A DNA stretch of 64,000 bases, from positions 18,293,987 to 18,357,986 of the forward strand of contig OY986964.1 in NCBI GenBank assembly GCA_963920575.1, written 5' to 3'. The number at the start of each line of letters is the position of its first letter. Position 1 is the stretch's first letter. A program made the translations under genes and the position numbers. Source of the DNA: Narthecium ossifragum. Taxonomy: Eukaryota; Streptophyta; Magnoliopsida; Dioscoreales; Nartheciaceae. Positions 53,066-63,482 of this stretch are shown here, one piece after another. The notes beneath the pieces were generated by a model, which saw only the letters and a list, made by a program, of their open reading frames with translations, ran no database searches and was not told the DNA's origin.

Positions 53066-55499
53066 TGTTACACCCCGACCCAGAAAACCCATCCAGGACG
53101 GGGCGTGAGGGTTTCTATCACTATTCATCTTCAATCGGCGCGATACAAAGCGGAAAACACGGATAATTTAAACAATTGTATTCCAGAGGCGAAACAGATT
53201 CAATTTATATAACATCAAGTTGTACAGTTACAAAATTCCATTCTAAGACTTCCAAGGTAAAGATATAATACAATATTTCAAAATCCTCAGAATGTCTACA
53301 ACATATACATATATATCAAAATGTACAACAGATAATCCTCCAGCAACCTCAAGCGCCTCTGGATGTACTCGCGCAGCCAAAAGCCGATCCTGCCGGCTCC
53401 ACTGAAGAAGAACTGCGGCCTGCAACTGCAAACGCAGCCCGGGTAGGAGTGATCGATAAGCTCAGTAGGGTTGTACTCTACGGCACACTGAAAGGAGGAA
53501 AACAACAATAGTGTTGTCTCCCAGCTCAAGTCTAACGGATGCCACGGGTCCCACAACCCTGTCGACTCCCCAAGGGATCCTACTCTTCTCAACCTACCAC
53601 GCTGGGAACATCAACCAACACGCTGGAAGGAGAAGGACAAGAACCAGTAGGATCACCTCTACCAAGCAGGAAGCCACTGCCTGGGGACCAAGTCAGGGAC
53701 GTCGACACCCATCCTTAGCACTTGGCCTTGGAAGACAACACGACCTCTAAACCTCGAACATTGATCAAGTCAACTATCGCAAATCCTCAACAATAAGGGA
53801 TTTCGATTAATACAATCACACCCTAAACCTGACTACCCAGCCACGGCCCTAAGGCTAGATCCGAGCTACCCGAGAGCCTCGGATCGGCGACCCAAACCAT
53901 TGCCCGCCTAACGTCAAATGCCTCTAATGCACACAATGCATGAGCCTAGGCAAACATCTAGCCTAGATGTCTCTACATGCCACAACATCAGTTACAAGTC
54001 CAACAGATATACAATAGCCCTCGGCACTCACTGGCAAGAGGCTAAGGTTCCATAATTCCTCATTAGCTAGCACTCATAGCTAGCTAATGGCTAAGCACAC
54101 CATTAAGCAATTAGCTACATCCAAACATATATCAATTGCAATCGAAACCATAGGTTTTCTCATGAAGGAAAGAATACTCGAATCGATCCTCAAACCCGAT
54201 GGAAATCCTTTGAAAACGTCATGAAATCCACCTACATAGTTCCCAACATATTTAGATACTAATCACAAATCAAATCCATCCAAAAAAGACCAGAACACCA
54301 AGTTCAAAAGGTCACGGACGATGTCACGGTCGATCCGGAGATCGATCGTGAGACCACGGACGATGTCACGGTCGATCCGGCGATCGACCGTGACACCCAA
54401 GCGAAGAAGACCAAGGGCGACGGTTGATCCACCCATCGACCCTGAGAAGCCCAAAACCAAACAGTGCCTGACGGTCGATGCGACGGTCGATCCGACGGTC
54501 GACCGTCAAGTAAATGGCGAAAAGGAGAAGATCCCGCGGTCGATCGATCCATCGACCGTGGGAGTCCAAAATCCCGACAGAGCCCGACGGTCGATGCGAC
54601 GGTCGATCCGACGGTCGACCGTCAGGCCCAGGAAGGGTAAAACAACACTCGATGGTCGATGCACCGATCGACCGTCGAGCCTTGGCACAGTTCATCAGAA
54701 CAGTGCCGAAAATCCATTTCTTTGGATTTCAAGGATCAAATCAAGTTGGAATAAGATGAAATTTCGCAAGCAAGCGTAATTAACAGTGGGGATGCTAATG
54801 GAATGGAGAAATCTAGTTTTTAACGGTTAAATCTCCTATCTAGGTCCAAATGGACAAAAACCAACAAAACGGCAATAATACAGAAACCAACCGTTAGAAT
54901 ACTGAAATCTCAACGTAGGAATACCGGAATTTAACAACATCACATATACAAGGAGCTACAAAGCCTTCTAACATGTATTCCTACAGCGAAAGTACATAAA
55001 ACCCTATCCTAGGAGAACCCGATCCAAGGATCGAGGTAGAAACACCTACTTGAGCAAGTAGGGTAGCTTCCCCATGCGTCCCGCTGGTCAAGCCGTCAAA
55101 ATCCGCGATCCGAAGCCCAAGTCTCCAAACCCTAGCTCAGCCGAAGGAGAGAGAGGGGAGAAAACGACAGGAGAAGAAGAGAAGGAAAGAGAAGAAAGGG
55201 ACAGGGCTTTTATAGAAAATCCATATCTATCTCAGCCGTCCAATTCGATCTTTCCCGATCGAGCTCCGATCTTCCGATCGGACGCACCCTAGAGATTCTA
55301 ATCAAACACATACATCAATCCAAGGCAGTGTGTGGAACGCGGGTGTGAAACCGACCACCAGAGGGCATGTTTACCAAAATGCCCCCGGGGTCCAAACCGC
55401 CACACGATCGCCCGATCGTGCTCGACGCGGAACCAAACCAACAGGAAACCGGCTCTAAACCCACGCGGTCGAGCCAGGTTAGAGGGACGGGCCCTCACA
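53066..55499 (-). mobile_element. Tekay solo LTR inserted in a Tekay LTR
   Basis: The plus strand starts TGTTACACCCCGACCCAG and ends GACGGGCCCTCACA. It is flanked by GCCGT (53061-53065 and 55500-55504); removal gives ATCGCCGTTTTGTCGG, as in other Tekay LTRs near 2650. 2434 bp. It has its own cassette at 54310-54680. It is the opposite orientation to its host LTR. Confidence 0.93.
54310..54680 (-). repeat. CGGTCGAYCG cassette in nested Tekay solo LTR
   Basis: Repeated GGTCGATGCGACGGTCGATC and CACGGTCGATCCGGCGATCG units in reverse LTR orientation, close to but not the same as the cassette at 33300-33640. Confidence 0.8.
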
Positions 55500-55689
55500 G
55501 CCGTTTTGTCGGTTTTCAACCGTTTTGACCTAGATTTGAGATTTAACCATCAAAATTGTTCCTTCTTCGTATCAATAGTTTCCCCACCAATTATTACGCA
55601 TGCCTGCAAAGTTTCATCGATTTCCGACAAGCTTTCATAGATCAAATCGAAGAAATTGGATTTCTAGCACTGTTCGTAGGAACTGTGCA

Positions 55690-56050
55690 CTGGGCCTGAC
55701 GGTCAACCGTCAGATCGACCGTCAAGTGTTGATACGCTTCTTCCTGGCCTCACGGTCGACCATCGCATCGACCGTGAGGCTTTGTTTTGTTTTTGGTCTC
55801 CCAGGTTCGATGCTCCGATCGACCACGGATCCTTCCCCTTTTATCGCTTTACCTCACGGTCGACCGTCGGATCGATCGTCGCATCGAGCGTGAGGCTCTG
55901 TCTCCTTTTTGGCTTCCCAGAGTTGATGTACCGATCGACCGCGGCCCTTGTGATCTTCCCACTTTTTGGTCTCACAATCGACCGTCGGATCGACCTTCGC
56001 ATCGACCGCGGCTCACGGTCGACCGTCGGATCAACCGTCGCATTGACTGT
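55690..56050 (+). repeat. CGGTCGAYCG cassette in Tekay P2 5' LTR
   Basis: Units of CACGGTCGACCGTCGGATCG type with spacers such as TTCCTGGCCT. The 3' LTR lost this whole block. Confidence 0.8.
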
Positions 56051-57064
56051 GAGTCCTTGAACAGTGTTTTCTGGCTTTCTCTGTTGAGTTATTCATTCAT
56101 GATAGATGTCCAATCATATTAGGAAGCATGCACGCTATTATCACGGGATTTTCGATGGATTTTGATTGGGATTGAGAATTGAATCGTGCGTTTACCCTTT
56201 TGGGCGAAATTGTGGATTGACTCGCATTTAAATACTTAGTTGGATGGTAACTTCAAATGCTTATTGTTTTCCTAGCCGTTAGCTAGCTATGAGTGCTAGC
56301 TAACATGGTATTGTGAGACCTTAGCCTGTTGCCTGCGAGTGTCGAGGGCTATTTTTAACTGTTGAACTTATAATTGATGTTGTGGCATATAGAGATGGAA
56401 GTTGATGTCGATGCGTTCCCGACATGGGTCCCCAAGGCTTGGGAATCCTGCTTGGGTAAGGGTGATCCTGCATGTTACTGTTCTGTAGCCTCCTGGTAAC
56501 TTGTTCAGGAGAGAGGTTTCATCGCAGGAGCCCTTGGGACATCGATAGGGGTTGTGGAACCCCGTGGCATTCCTTAGACTTGAGCGGGGAGACGTCACAG
56601 TTGTTGTTTTCCTCCCTTCAGGGTGCCATAAAGTAGAACCCTACTGAGTTTATCGCTCACTCCTACCCGGGCTGCGTTTGCAGGTGCAGGCGCCAGTTCT
56701 TCTTCAGTAGAGCCGGCGGGATCAGCTTTTGGCGGCGCGACGACTTCCAGAGGCGCTTGAGGTTGCTGTGGGAGAATTGTTATATTTTTTATAGATTTTG
56801 TATATTATGAACATATTTCGAGGATTTTTGGATTATATGTATAATATCTTTCCCTTGGAAAAGTTTGATAAGAATTTGTATCAGATGTTTAAACAGTACA
56901 ACCAGATGTTTCTATTAATTCAATTACAGCTTTATCTCTGGAAGTTAAATTGTTTAAGATCTCTGTATTTTCCGCTTTAAATCGCGCCAGTGTGGATGTG
57001 AATAGTGATAGGAACCCTCACCCATCGGCCCGGATAGATTTTCTGGGTCAGGGTGTAAAAACAG

Positions 57065-57076
57065 TACAATCAGAGT
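57065..57076 (+). other. Degenerate primer-binding site of Tekay P2
   Basis: TACAATCAGAGT agrees with the initiator Met site TGGTATCAGAGC at 8 of 12 bases, 3 bp after the LTR. Confidence 0.55.
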
Positions 57077-57241
57077 AGGCTGTAGGTCCCATGAATAGAC
57101 TTAGGCTTGCGGTTAAGGTTTTGAGCGTGGATTGGGATAGTTCTATGAGTAGAGCATCCCTGTGTGCTTGTTTATGCTCATGTGTGTTGTGCTTTTGCTT
57201 TCTTGATTGCTGTTGTGATTCGGTTTCTTACGAGTTGACAC

Positions 57242-58520
57242 TTGTCGTCTCTGGTAAACGTGCAGATGACAGGGAGCCAGGCTAGCTGTCCAGTCGTGGG
57301 TGGTGGTAGTGCGTGCGACGAGCGCGCCGCCCGACGGGGCTTAGAGGCCAACACAGCCTTGCCCCGGGTACCTGCACCAGAACCAAAGCCGAGGATTGAG
57401 GTGGTGATGGAGGAGGATGCTTCTTTTGTCGCCGAGGAGGTCTCTCCTCCACTCGACCAGCGTGCTGTTGTGACAGCGGTGGTCAACTTCCAGAGGCTGA
57501 ACCCGCCTAGGTTCAGCGGTGCTGGGGGTGACCCAGCGGTGGTGAATGACTGGCTGGAGGGAGTCAGTCACGTCCTTGACACTCTGTTCATCTAGGATGA
57601 CCGGGTTCGGGTCAGACTTGCCACGTTCCAGCTCGACGGGGAAGCTTTAGACTGGTGGCATTCTGTTCAGGCCGCCAGGGACGGGAGTGATCCATCGTGT
57701 GTCGTGTTTCGTTCGTCTTTTCTCGGCACGTTCTTTCCCCACAGTGCGCGCTCAGCCCTAGTCCGTGAGTACCAGACCCTTTCTCAGGGTACTCAGTCGG
57801 TAGTGCAGTATGCAGCCAGGTTCACTAGGCTCGCCAGGTTTGTCGGGGCAGTGTCGGCGGACCCTCTTGCCAAAGTTGAGCAGTTCCAGTGGGGGCTTAG
57901 GCCTGAGCTCAGGTTGCTAATCGCGGCACAGTGCGCTAGCACGTACGCAGAGGCACTAGACTGTGCCTTAGCAGTAGAGGCTCAGTTGCAGGAGCCGGGG
58001 CCCAGGGTCGCCCAGCACGCATCGTCTGCAAGTGCCAGTGGCAGAGGACAGCCGCAGAGATCAACTTAGGGCAAAGGAGGCTCGTGGAGGCAGCATAAAT
58101 ACTCATGACACCGGCAACCATACAAGCGTCACCCACCCTAGTACCAGCAACATCCTAGGCAGGGAGGCCAGCCACTTCTCACCGTTGGGCCTCAAGGACA
58201 AACGTCCGGGGGAGCAAGCCAGAGCCAGCAGCTAGCGCTTGGACCTCCCGTGTGCTACGAGTGCCAGCAGACAAGGCATTTTCACCGAGACTGTCCGACG
58301 TTGAGGGCACAGTCCATTCGTGGCGGAGCAAGCGGAGGTTGGCGGACACCAGGAGCCGGGAGAGGCTGAGGTCGCGGTGGAGGTCAAGGCGGTTCCAGAG
58401 GGGGAGTCTACGCACTTCCAGACCGCGAGTTCCCAGACAGCGTTCAGCCACCTTTCCAGTCCTACCAGTACCCGTCACCCCAGCAGACTCTAGCTCTTCC
58501 ACCAGCCCCAGTTGACCCTC
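57242..58520 (+). pseudogene. Tekay P2 gag with zinc knuckle
   Basis: One frame. The N-terminal part has NFQRLNPPRFSGAGGDPAV and NDWLEGVSHVLDTLF, then a stop at 57593-57595. It continues with VRLATFQLDGEALDWWHSV, FFPHSARSALVREY, LSQGTQSVVQYAARFTRLAR and QFQWGLRPELRLL: the retrotransposon gag core. A second stop lies at 58067-58069. The CCHC knuckle C-Y-E-C-Q-Q-T-R-H-F-H-R-D-C is at 58253-58294 in the same frame; the usual Gly before His is Arg. It would form the particle and bind RNA. Start could be 57242 or the ATG at 57266. Confidence 0.88.
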
Positions 58521-58529
58521 CACTTCTCA

Positions 58530-59070
58530 GAGGTACCTTTCAGCTTTTTAGTTCATTTGTAGATGTTCTAATAGATTCTGGGGCGTCGCATTCCTTTCTA
58601 GCTAGCGAGTGTATGGCATCGACTGAGCCACTTGGAGTCACACTACAGCTAGACACACTAGTCATCGGAGGGGCTCATGTTGAGTAGATCTGCCATTCTT
58701 GCGAGTTGGAGGTTGGGGGCCTCCGTGTCTTTCTAGACCTTCGGGTGCTAGACATGGTAGGGTATGACGTGATTGTCGGTATGGATTGGCTGACTTCATT
58801 CCGAGCCATCATCGACTGTGGTCGTCGCAGGGTGACTTGTTGGACAACTGACGGCGCTTGTTTCATTTTGCTGGGGGATCGCCAGTCGGCCGATTCCCTC
58901 ATGTATTGTTGTTTTCCCAAGCGGGAGGGCCAGCTGTCAGTTTTACTAGCGCGCCTTTCCTTGTTCGCTGTAAAGGGCAGTCGAGAGAGCAGTTTACCTG
59001 TAGTAGTTTGTGAGTTTGCTGATGTCTTCCAGACGAGCTACCAGGCCTTCCTCCTTCCAGAGCTATAGAC
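58530..59070 (+). pseudogene. Tekay P2 aspartic protease
   Basis: The same frame as gag. The segment before 58574 reads ...VDVLI followed by the active-site motif D-S-G-A at 58574-58585 with SHSFLASE after it, so the catalytic aspartate is kept. A stop (TAG) lies at 58685-58687. After it comes VLDMVGYDVIVGMDWL and IIDCGRRRVT, the C-terminal flap region of chromoviral retropepsins. Near 59040 a frameshift precedes the reverse transcriptase. Confidence 0.85.
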
Positions 59071-59893
59071 TTCCAGATAGATCTTGTATCGGGCACCGGG
59101 CCAATATCTTTGCCAACTTTTAGGATGGCGCCAGCAGAGCAGAGGGAGCTGCGGGTCCAGCTGGAGGAGTTGATAGGCAGAGGTTTCATCCGTGCAAGCA
59201 CGTCACCTTAGGTAGCTTCTGTATTGTTCGCAAAGAAGAAGGACGGTACGCTTCGTCTTTGCATTGATTACAGGAAGGTGAACAGGGTGACGGTGAAGAA
59301 CAAGTATCCGATGCCGAGGATCGATGACTTGTTCGACCAGCTCCGAGGCTCTTCGGTCTTTTCGAAAATCGATCTCCGTACCGGCTACCATCAGCTGAGG
59401 ATTCGGGATTACGACATCCCGAAGATGGCTTTCTGTACGAGGTACGGGTTGTACGAGTTCATGGTGATGCCGTTCGACCTAACGAACGCACAAGCGGTGT
59501 TCATGGATCTGATGCAGAGGGTCTTCCGACCGTACTTAGATCAGTTCGTGGTGGTGTTCGTCGACAACATCCTAGTCTACTCACGCACAGAGGAAGAGCA
59601 CGAGCAGCATCTGAGGACACAGTTGCAGTTGTTGAGGGGGCATAGGCTATACGCCAAAGCCTCCAAATGTGAGTTCTGGCTTCCTAAGTTATAGTTTCTG
59701 GGGCACGTCGTGTCAGAGGCATGCATTTCAATTGATCCGGCCAAGGTCGAGGCAGTGCTACAGTGGCAGAGACCGACAACAGTGTTCGAGGTCCGCAGCT
59801 TCCTCGGGTTGGCGGGATACTACAGGATGTTAATGAGGGACTTCTCCAGAGTTGCAGAGGCGCTGACCAGATTGACACAGAAGGCGGTCCCAT
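59071..59893 (+). pseudogene. Tekay P2 reverse transcriptase (inactive)
   Basis: Frame 1. Begins with I-D-F-Q-I-D-L-V-x-G-T-G-P-I-S type sequence. ELRVQLEELIGRGFIR is followed by S-P-stop (TAG at 59209-59211, where the family has Trp). Then [33 protein letters not shown] and [14 protein letters not shown]. The catalytic motif Y-V-D-D is FVDN at 59557-59568, so the second aspartate is lost. A stop follows at 59692-59694 before FLGHVVS and FLGLAGYYRML. Enzyme activity is not possible as is. Confidence 0.9.
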
Positions 59894-60390
59894 TTGTTTG
59901 GGACGATGCCTGCGTTCATACAGTTGAGGACCAGACTAACGAGTGCACCGATCCTGATAGTTCCAGAGCGAGGCGTCGGCTACAATATCTTTTGCGACGC
60001 CAGTGGGGAGGGTCTAGGTTGTGTGCTGATGCAGGAAGGCCATGTGGTGGCCTACGGTTCCAAGCAGCTGAAGACCCATGAGAGGAACTATCCAGTCCAT
60101 GATCTCGAGCTTACAGCAGTTGTCTTCGCTCTGAAGACTTGGCGGCACTACCTCTACGGTGAGCAGTTCCTGGTGTACTCGGATCACAAGAGTTTGAGGC
60201 ACATGTTCACCTAGCGTGACCTCAACCTCAGGCAGTGGCGGTGGAAGGAGCTATTAGAGGACTATGACTTCGAGTTGCATTACCACCTTGGTAAGGCAAA
60301 CATCGTAGCGGACGCTCTTAGCAGGCAGACCAGAGACAATAGAGTGACCTTGGCAGCGATGTCAGCTCGACAGTGACAGATGCTAGAGAC
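59894..60390 (+). pseudogene. Tekay P2 RNase H
   Basis: Frame 2 after a shift near 59893. Motifs: [17 protein letters not shown] (first Asp), [20 protein letters not shown] (Glu) and [11 protein letters not shown] (Asp). A stop follows at 60212-60214 (Gln to TAG), then LNLRQWRWKELLEDYDFE, YHLGKANIVADALSR. The shift replaces a conserved F-V-W...C-x-x-x-F segment; the intact reading can be seen in the M2 fragment at 44467. Confidence 0.88.
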
Positions 60391-61442
60391 AGTTGGTCAG
60401 TTCATGCTTGACTTCGAGGACAAGGCGGCAGGCAGTTTCCTGTATGTTGTTCGCAGCATCGCAGTTCTTTTGGCCAGAGTCATCAAGGCACAGGCTGGAG
60501 ACCCGTGCTACGGTCGATACCGAGCACGCGGTTGAGGGCTGGACAGTGTCGGCAGACAACGGCCTACGCTTTAGAGGCAGAGTTGCAGTCCCCGCGGACC
60601 CCGCGTTGTGAGAGGAGATCCTTCATGAGTTCCACCACTCCTGTTTCACCGTTCACCCCGGGAGCACCAAGATGTACCACGATCTACGCCGGCAGTTTTG
60701 GTGGTGCGGGATGAAGAGGTCAGTGGCAGAGTTCGTTTCCAGATGCCTCACCTGTCAGAAGGTGAAGGCAGAGCACAGACGGACACCAGGTTTGCTGGAG
60801 CCACTTTCAGTGCCAGAGTGGAAGTGGGAACATATAGCAATGGACTTCGTCACCGGGCTACCCAGAACACTGAGAGGGAATGATGTGATTTGGGTCATTA
60901 TCGATCGACTGACAAAATCGGCTCATTTCCTCCCCATGAGGACGACAGATTGACTTGCCAGACTGAGCCAGAGGTACATTGACGAGGTGGTATGACTGCA
61001 CGGCATCCCAGTGTCGATAGTGTCAAACAGAGATCCCCGATTCACCGGTAGGTTCTGGAGCAGCTTCCAGGACTCCTTGGGGAGAACACTGACTTTCAGC
61101 ACAACTTTCCACCCTCAGACAAACGGATAGTCAAAGCGGACGATCCAGATCTTGGAGGACATGCTCATAGCATGTGTGCTAGATGCTGGAGGTACTTGGG
61201 AGCAGCACGTGACTCTGATGGAGTTTGCTTACAACAACAGCTTTCAGGCCAGTTTGGGTTTTGCACCCTTTGAGGCGTTGTACGGCAGACCATGTCGTTC
61301 ACCAGTGTGTTGGACAGAGGTTGGGGAGGCGTCCCTTACCGGTCCGGACATCATCAGTCAGTCGTCAGAGCGGTTGGCTCAGATCAGACAGATACTCCTG
61401 ACAGCACAGAGTAGGCAGAAGAGCTACACAGATCGCAGGTGA
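60391..61442 (+). pseudogene. Tekay P2 integrase (inactive)
   Basis: Frame 3. A stop occurs at 60609-60611. The zinc-finger region has FHHSCFTVHPGSTKMYHDL and CLTCQKVKAEH. The catalytic core has the first Asp in MDFVTGLP (60843-60845). The second, normally in S-D-R-D-P, is S-N-R-D-P (AAC at 61026-61028). The Glu of the G-Q-S-E-R motif is G-stop-S-K-R (TAG 61128-61130, AAG 61134-61136). Then [37 protein letters not shown]. So two of three catalytic residues are lost. Confidence 0.9.
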
Positions 61443-61943
61443 CGACCCCTGGAGTTCGCCGTTAGTGACAGAGTGCTACTGAAGGTGTCTCTATGCAGAG
61501 GATCGATCAGGTTTGGTAGCAAGGGTAAGCTAGCATCGAGGTTCACAGGCCCTTTCGAGATAGTCAGACGCGTCAGAGCTGTCGCCTACCAGTTGGCTCT
61601 ACCCCCACACATGTCAGCAGTTCACCTCACATTCCATGTATCGATGCTGAGGAAATACATTCCGAATCCATCTCATGTGATCAGACACGACGACATCGAG
61701 GTGGAGGAGGACGCCACCTACATAGAGCAGCAAGTACAGAACTTAGACAGACGAGACCAGGTACTGAGGGCCAGATCGTTACCGTTCGTCATGGTTAGAT
61801 GGAGGCATGGCACTGCAGAGAGTTTGACATGGGAGCGAGAGGATCGCATGCGTCGGGAGTTTCCCCGACTGTTCATCCCGGCAGGTAGCTTTCTTGTTGT
61901 GGGTGTTGGCGCCCCTAGTTTGTATCCTTGCTTGTGCAGGTAG
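61443..61943 (+). pseudogene. Tekay P2 integrase C-terminal linker and chromodomain-type end
   Basis: The frame continues after the stop at 61440-61442. It contains FGSKGKLASRFTGPFEIV, YQLALPPHMSAVH, FHVSMLRKYIPNPSHVIRHD, EEDATYIEQQVQ, then RSLPFVMVRWRHGTAESLTW and EREDRMRREFPRLF. The last parts have the V-x-W-x...E-x-x-T-W-E pattern of type II chromodomains of Tekay/Del. Such domains recognise methylated histone H3. The frame is open for 156 codons. Confidence 0.88.
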
Positions 61944-62016
61944 GCCTAGTTGATTCTTTTTCCCGGCCTCATTCTTATTGAATTTCGAGACGAAATTCTT
62001 TTTAACGATGTTAGGT

Positions 62017-63482
62017 TGTGAGGACCCATTCCTCTGACCTACCTCGACCGCGTGGGTCGAGGGCCGTTTCCTGTTGATTTCGTTTCGTGTCGGGTGCGAT
62101 CAGGTTGATCGTATTGTTTTTGTGACCTAGGGGCAATTTGGTAAATTGCGCCTGGTAGTCGATTTCACACCCGCGTAACACACACACGGTCTTGGATTGA
62201 TGTATGTGATTCATTAGGACCTTAGGGGTGCCTTCGATCGGAAGATCGAAGCTCGATCGGGAAAGATAGAATCAAACGGCCGAGATCATATCCTGATCTC
62301 TATAAATACCTGACTTCTCTTTCTTGCTTTCTCTTTCCCTCCTTCCCGGTCGTTGTCTCCCTCTCTCTCCCCTACTGGCTGAGCTAGGGATTGGAGCCGC
62401 GATCTTCGAGGAGCGGATCGTGGCGATCGAGCTTGGGGAACACGTAGAGGAGCTGCCCTAATTGATCAAGTAGGTGTTTCTACCCCGATCGTATGATTGG
62501 GTTCTCCTAGGATAGATTTATTGTGTTGTTGATGTAGGAATACATGGTAGAATGTTGTGAAGCTTAATACATGGGTGTTAAAGCTTGCTTAGAGGATCCC
62601 TACCTCTTAGTTTTCGTATTTTATCGGATGATTGTTGTATTATCACCGTTTTATCGGTTTTCAGCCGTTTTGACCTAGATTTGAGATTTAACCATCAAAA
62701 TTGTGCCTTCTTCGTATCAATAGTTTTCCCAACATCAATTATAAGTTCAACAGTTATACAATAGCCCTCGGCACTCGCCGACATCGTATTTTTCCTAGCC
62801 GTTAGCTAGCTATGAGTGCTAGCTATCGTGGTATTGTGAAACTTTAGCCCGATGTCGGCGAGTGCTGAGGGCTATTGTATAACTGTTGAACTTATAATTG
62901 ATGTTGTGGCATATAGAGATGGATGTCACAGTTGTTGTTTTCATCGCAGGAGCCTTTGGGACATCGATAGGGGTTGTGGAACCCCGTGGCATTCCTTAGA
63001 CTTGAGCGGGGAGACGTCACAGTTGTTGTTTTCCTCCCTTCGGTGTGCCGTAGAGTAGAACCCTACTGAGCTTATCGCTCACTCCTACCCGGGCTGCGTT
63101 TGCAGGTGCAGGCGCCAGTTCTTCTTCAGTAGAGCCGGTGGGATCAGCTTTTGGCAGCGCGACGACATCCAGAGGCGCTTGAGGTTGTTGTGGGAGAATT
63201 GTTGTATTTTTGATAGATTTTGTATATTATAAACATCTTTCGAGGATTTTTGGATTATATGTATAATATCTTTCCCTTGGAAGAATTTAATAAGAAAATG
63301 TATCGGATGTTTAAACAGTACAACCAGATGTTTCTATTAATTGAATTACAGCTTTATCTCTGGAAGTTAAATTGTTTAAGTTATCTGTGTTTTCCGCTTT
63401 ATATCTCGCCAGTGTGGATGTGAATAGTGATAGATACCCTCACCCCTCGGCCCGGATGGGTTTTATGGGTCAGGGTGTGACA
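62017..63482 (+). mobile_element. Tekay P2 3' LTR, internally deleted (1466 bp)
   Basis: The LTR starts TGTGAGGACCCATTCC and ends GGGTCAGGGTGTGACA. TATAAATA at 62301-62308. The middle, including the cassette, is gone and replaced by a 56-bp inverted copy of LTR sequence (62731-62786). The second half, with the conserved leader block at 63045-63170, is close to the 5' LTR. Confidence 0.9.
62731..62905. repeat. 56-bp inverted repeat in Tekay P2 3' LTR
   Basis: Left arm 62731-62786 (starts AACATCAATTATAAGTTC) and right arm 62850-62905 (ends GAACTTATAATTGATGTT) are inverted copies with one mismatch, separated by 63 bp. The right arm lies in the normal LTR context; the left arm replaces deleted sequence. 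Confidence 0.92.

Larger units (their letters stand above)
52434..57061 (+). mobile_element. Tekay P2 5' LTR, split by a Tekay solo LTR
   Basis: The LTR starts TATGAGGACCCGTTCC (TG mutated to TA) and ends GGTCAGGGTGTAAAA (CA mutated). Without the nested LTR it is about 2.19 kb. TATAAATA 52717-52724. Cassette at 55690-56050. Conserved leader block at 56632-56750. Confidence 0.88.
52434..63482 (+). mobile_element. Tekay P2: complete but dead Ty3/gypsy chromovirus (11 kb with nested LTR)
   Basis: Two Tekay LTRs enclose gag, protease, reverse transcriptase, RNase H, integrase and chromodomain-type C-terminus in the Gypsy order. Flanking duplication CTTAC (52429-52433) and CTTAG (63483-63487), four of five bases. 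Over the first roughly 230 bp the LTRs differ at about one base in ten by eye, so the insertion is old. The polyprotein is broken by several stops and frameshifts. Chromoviruses of this clade use a chromodomain fused to integrase to target heterochromatin. Confidence 0.92.
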
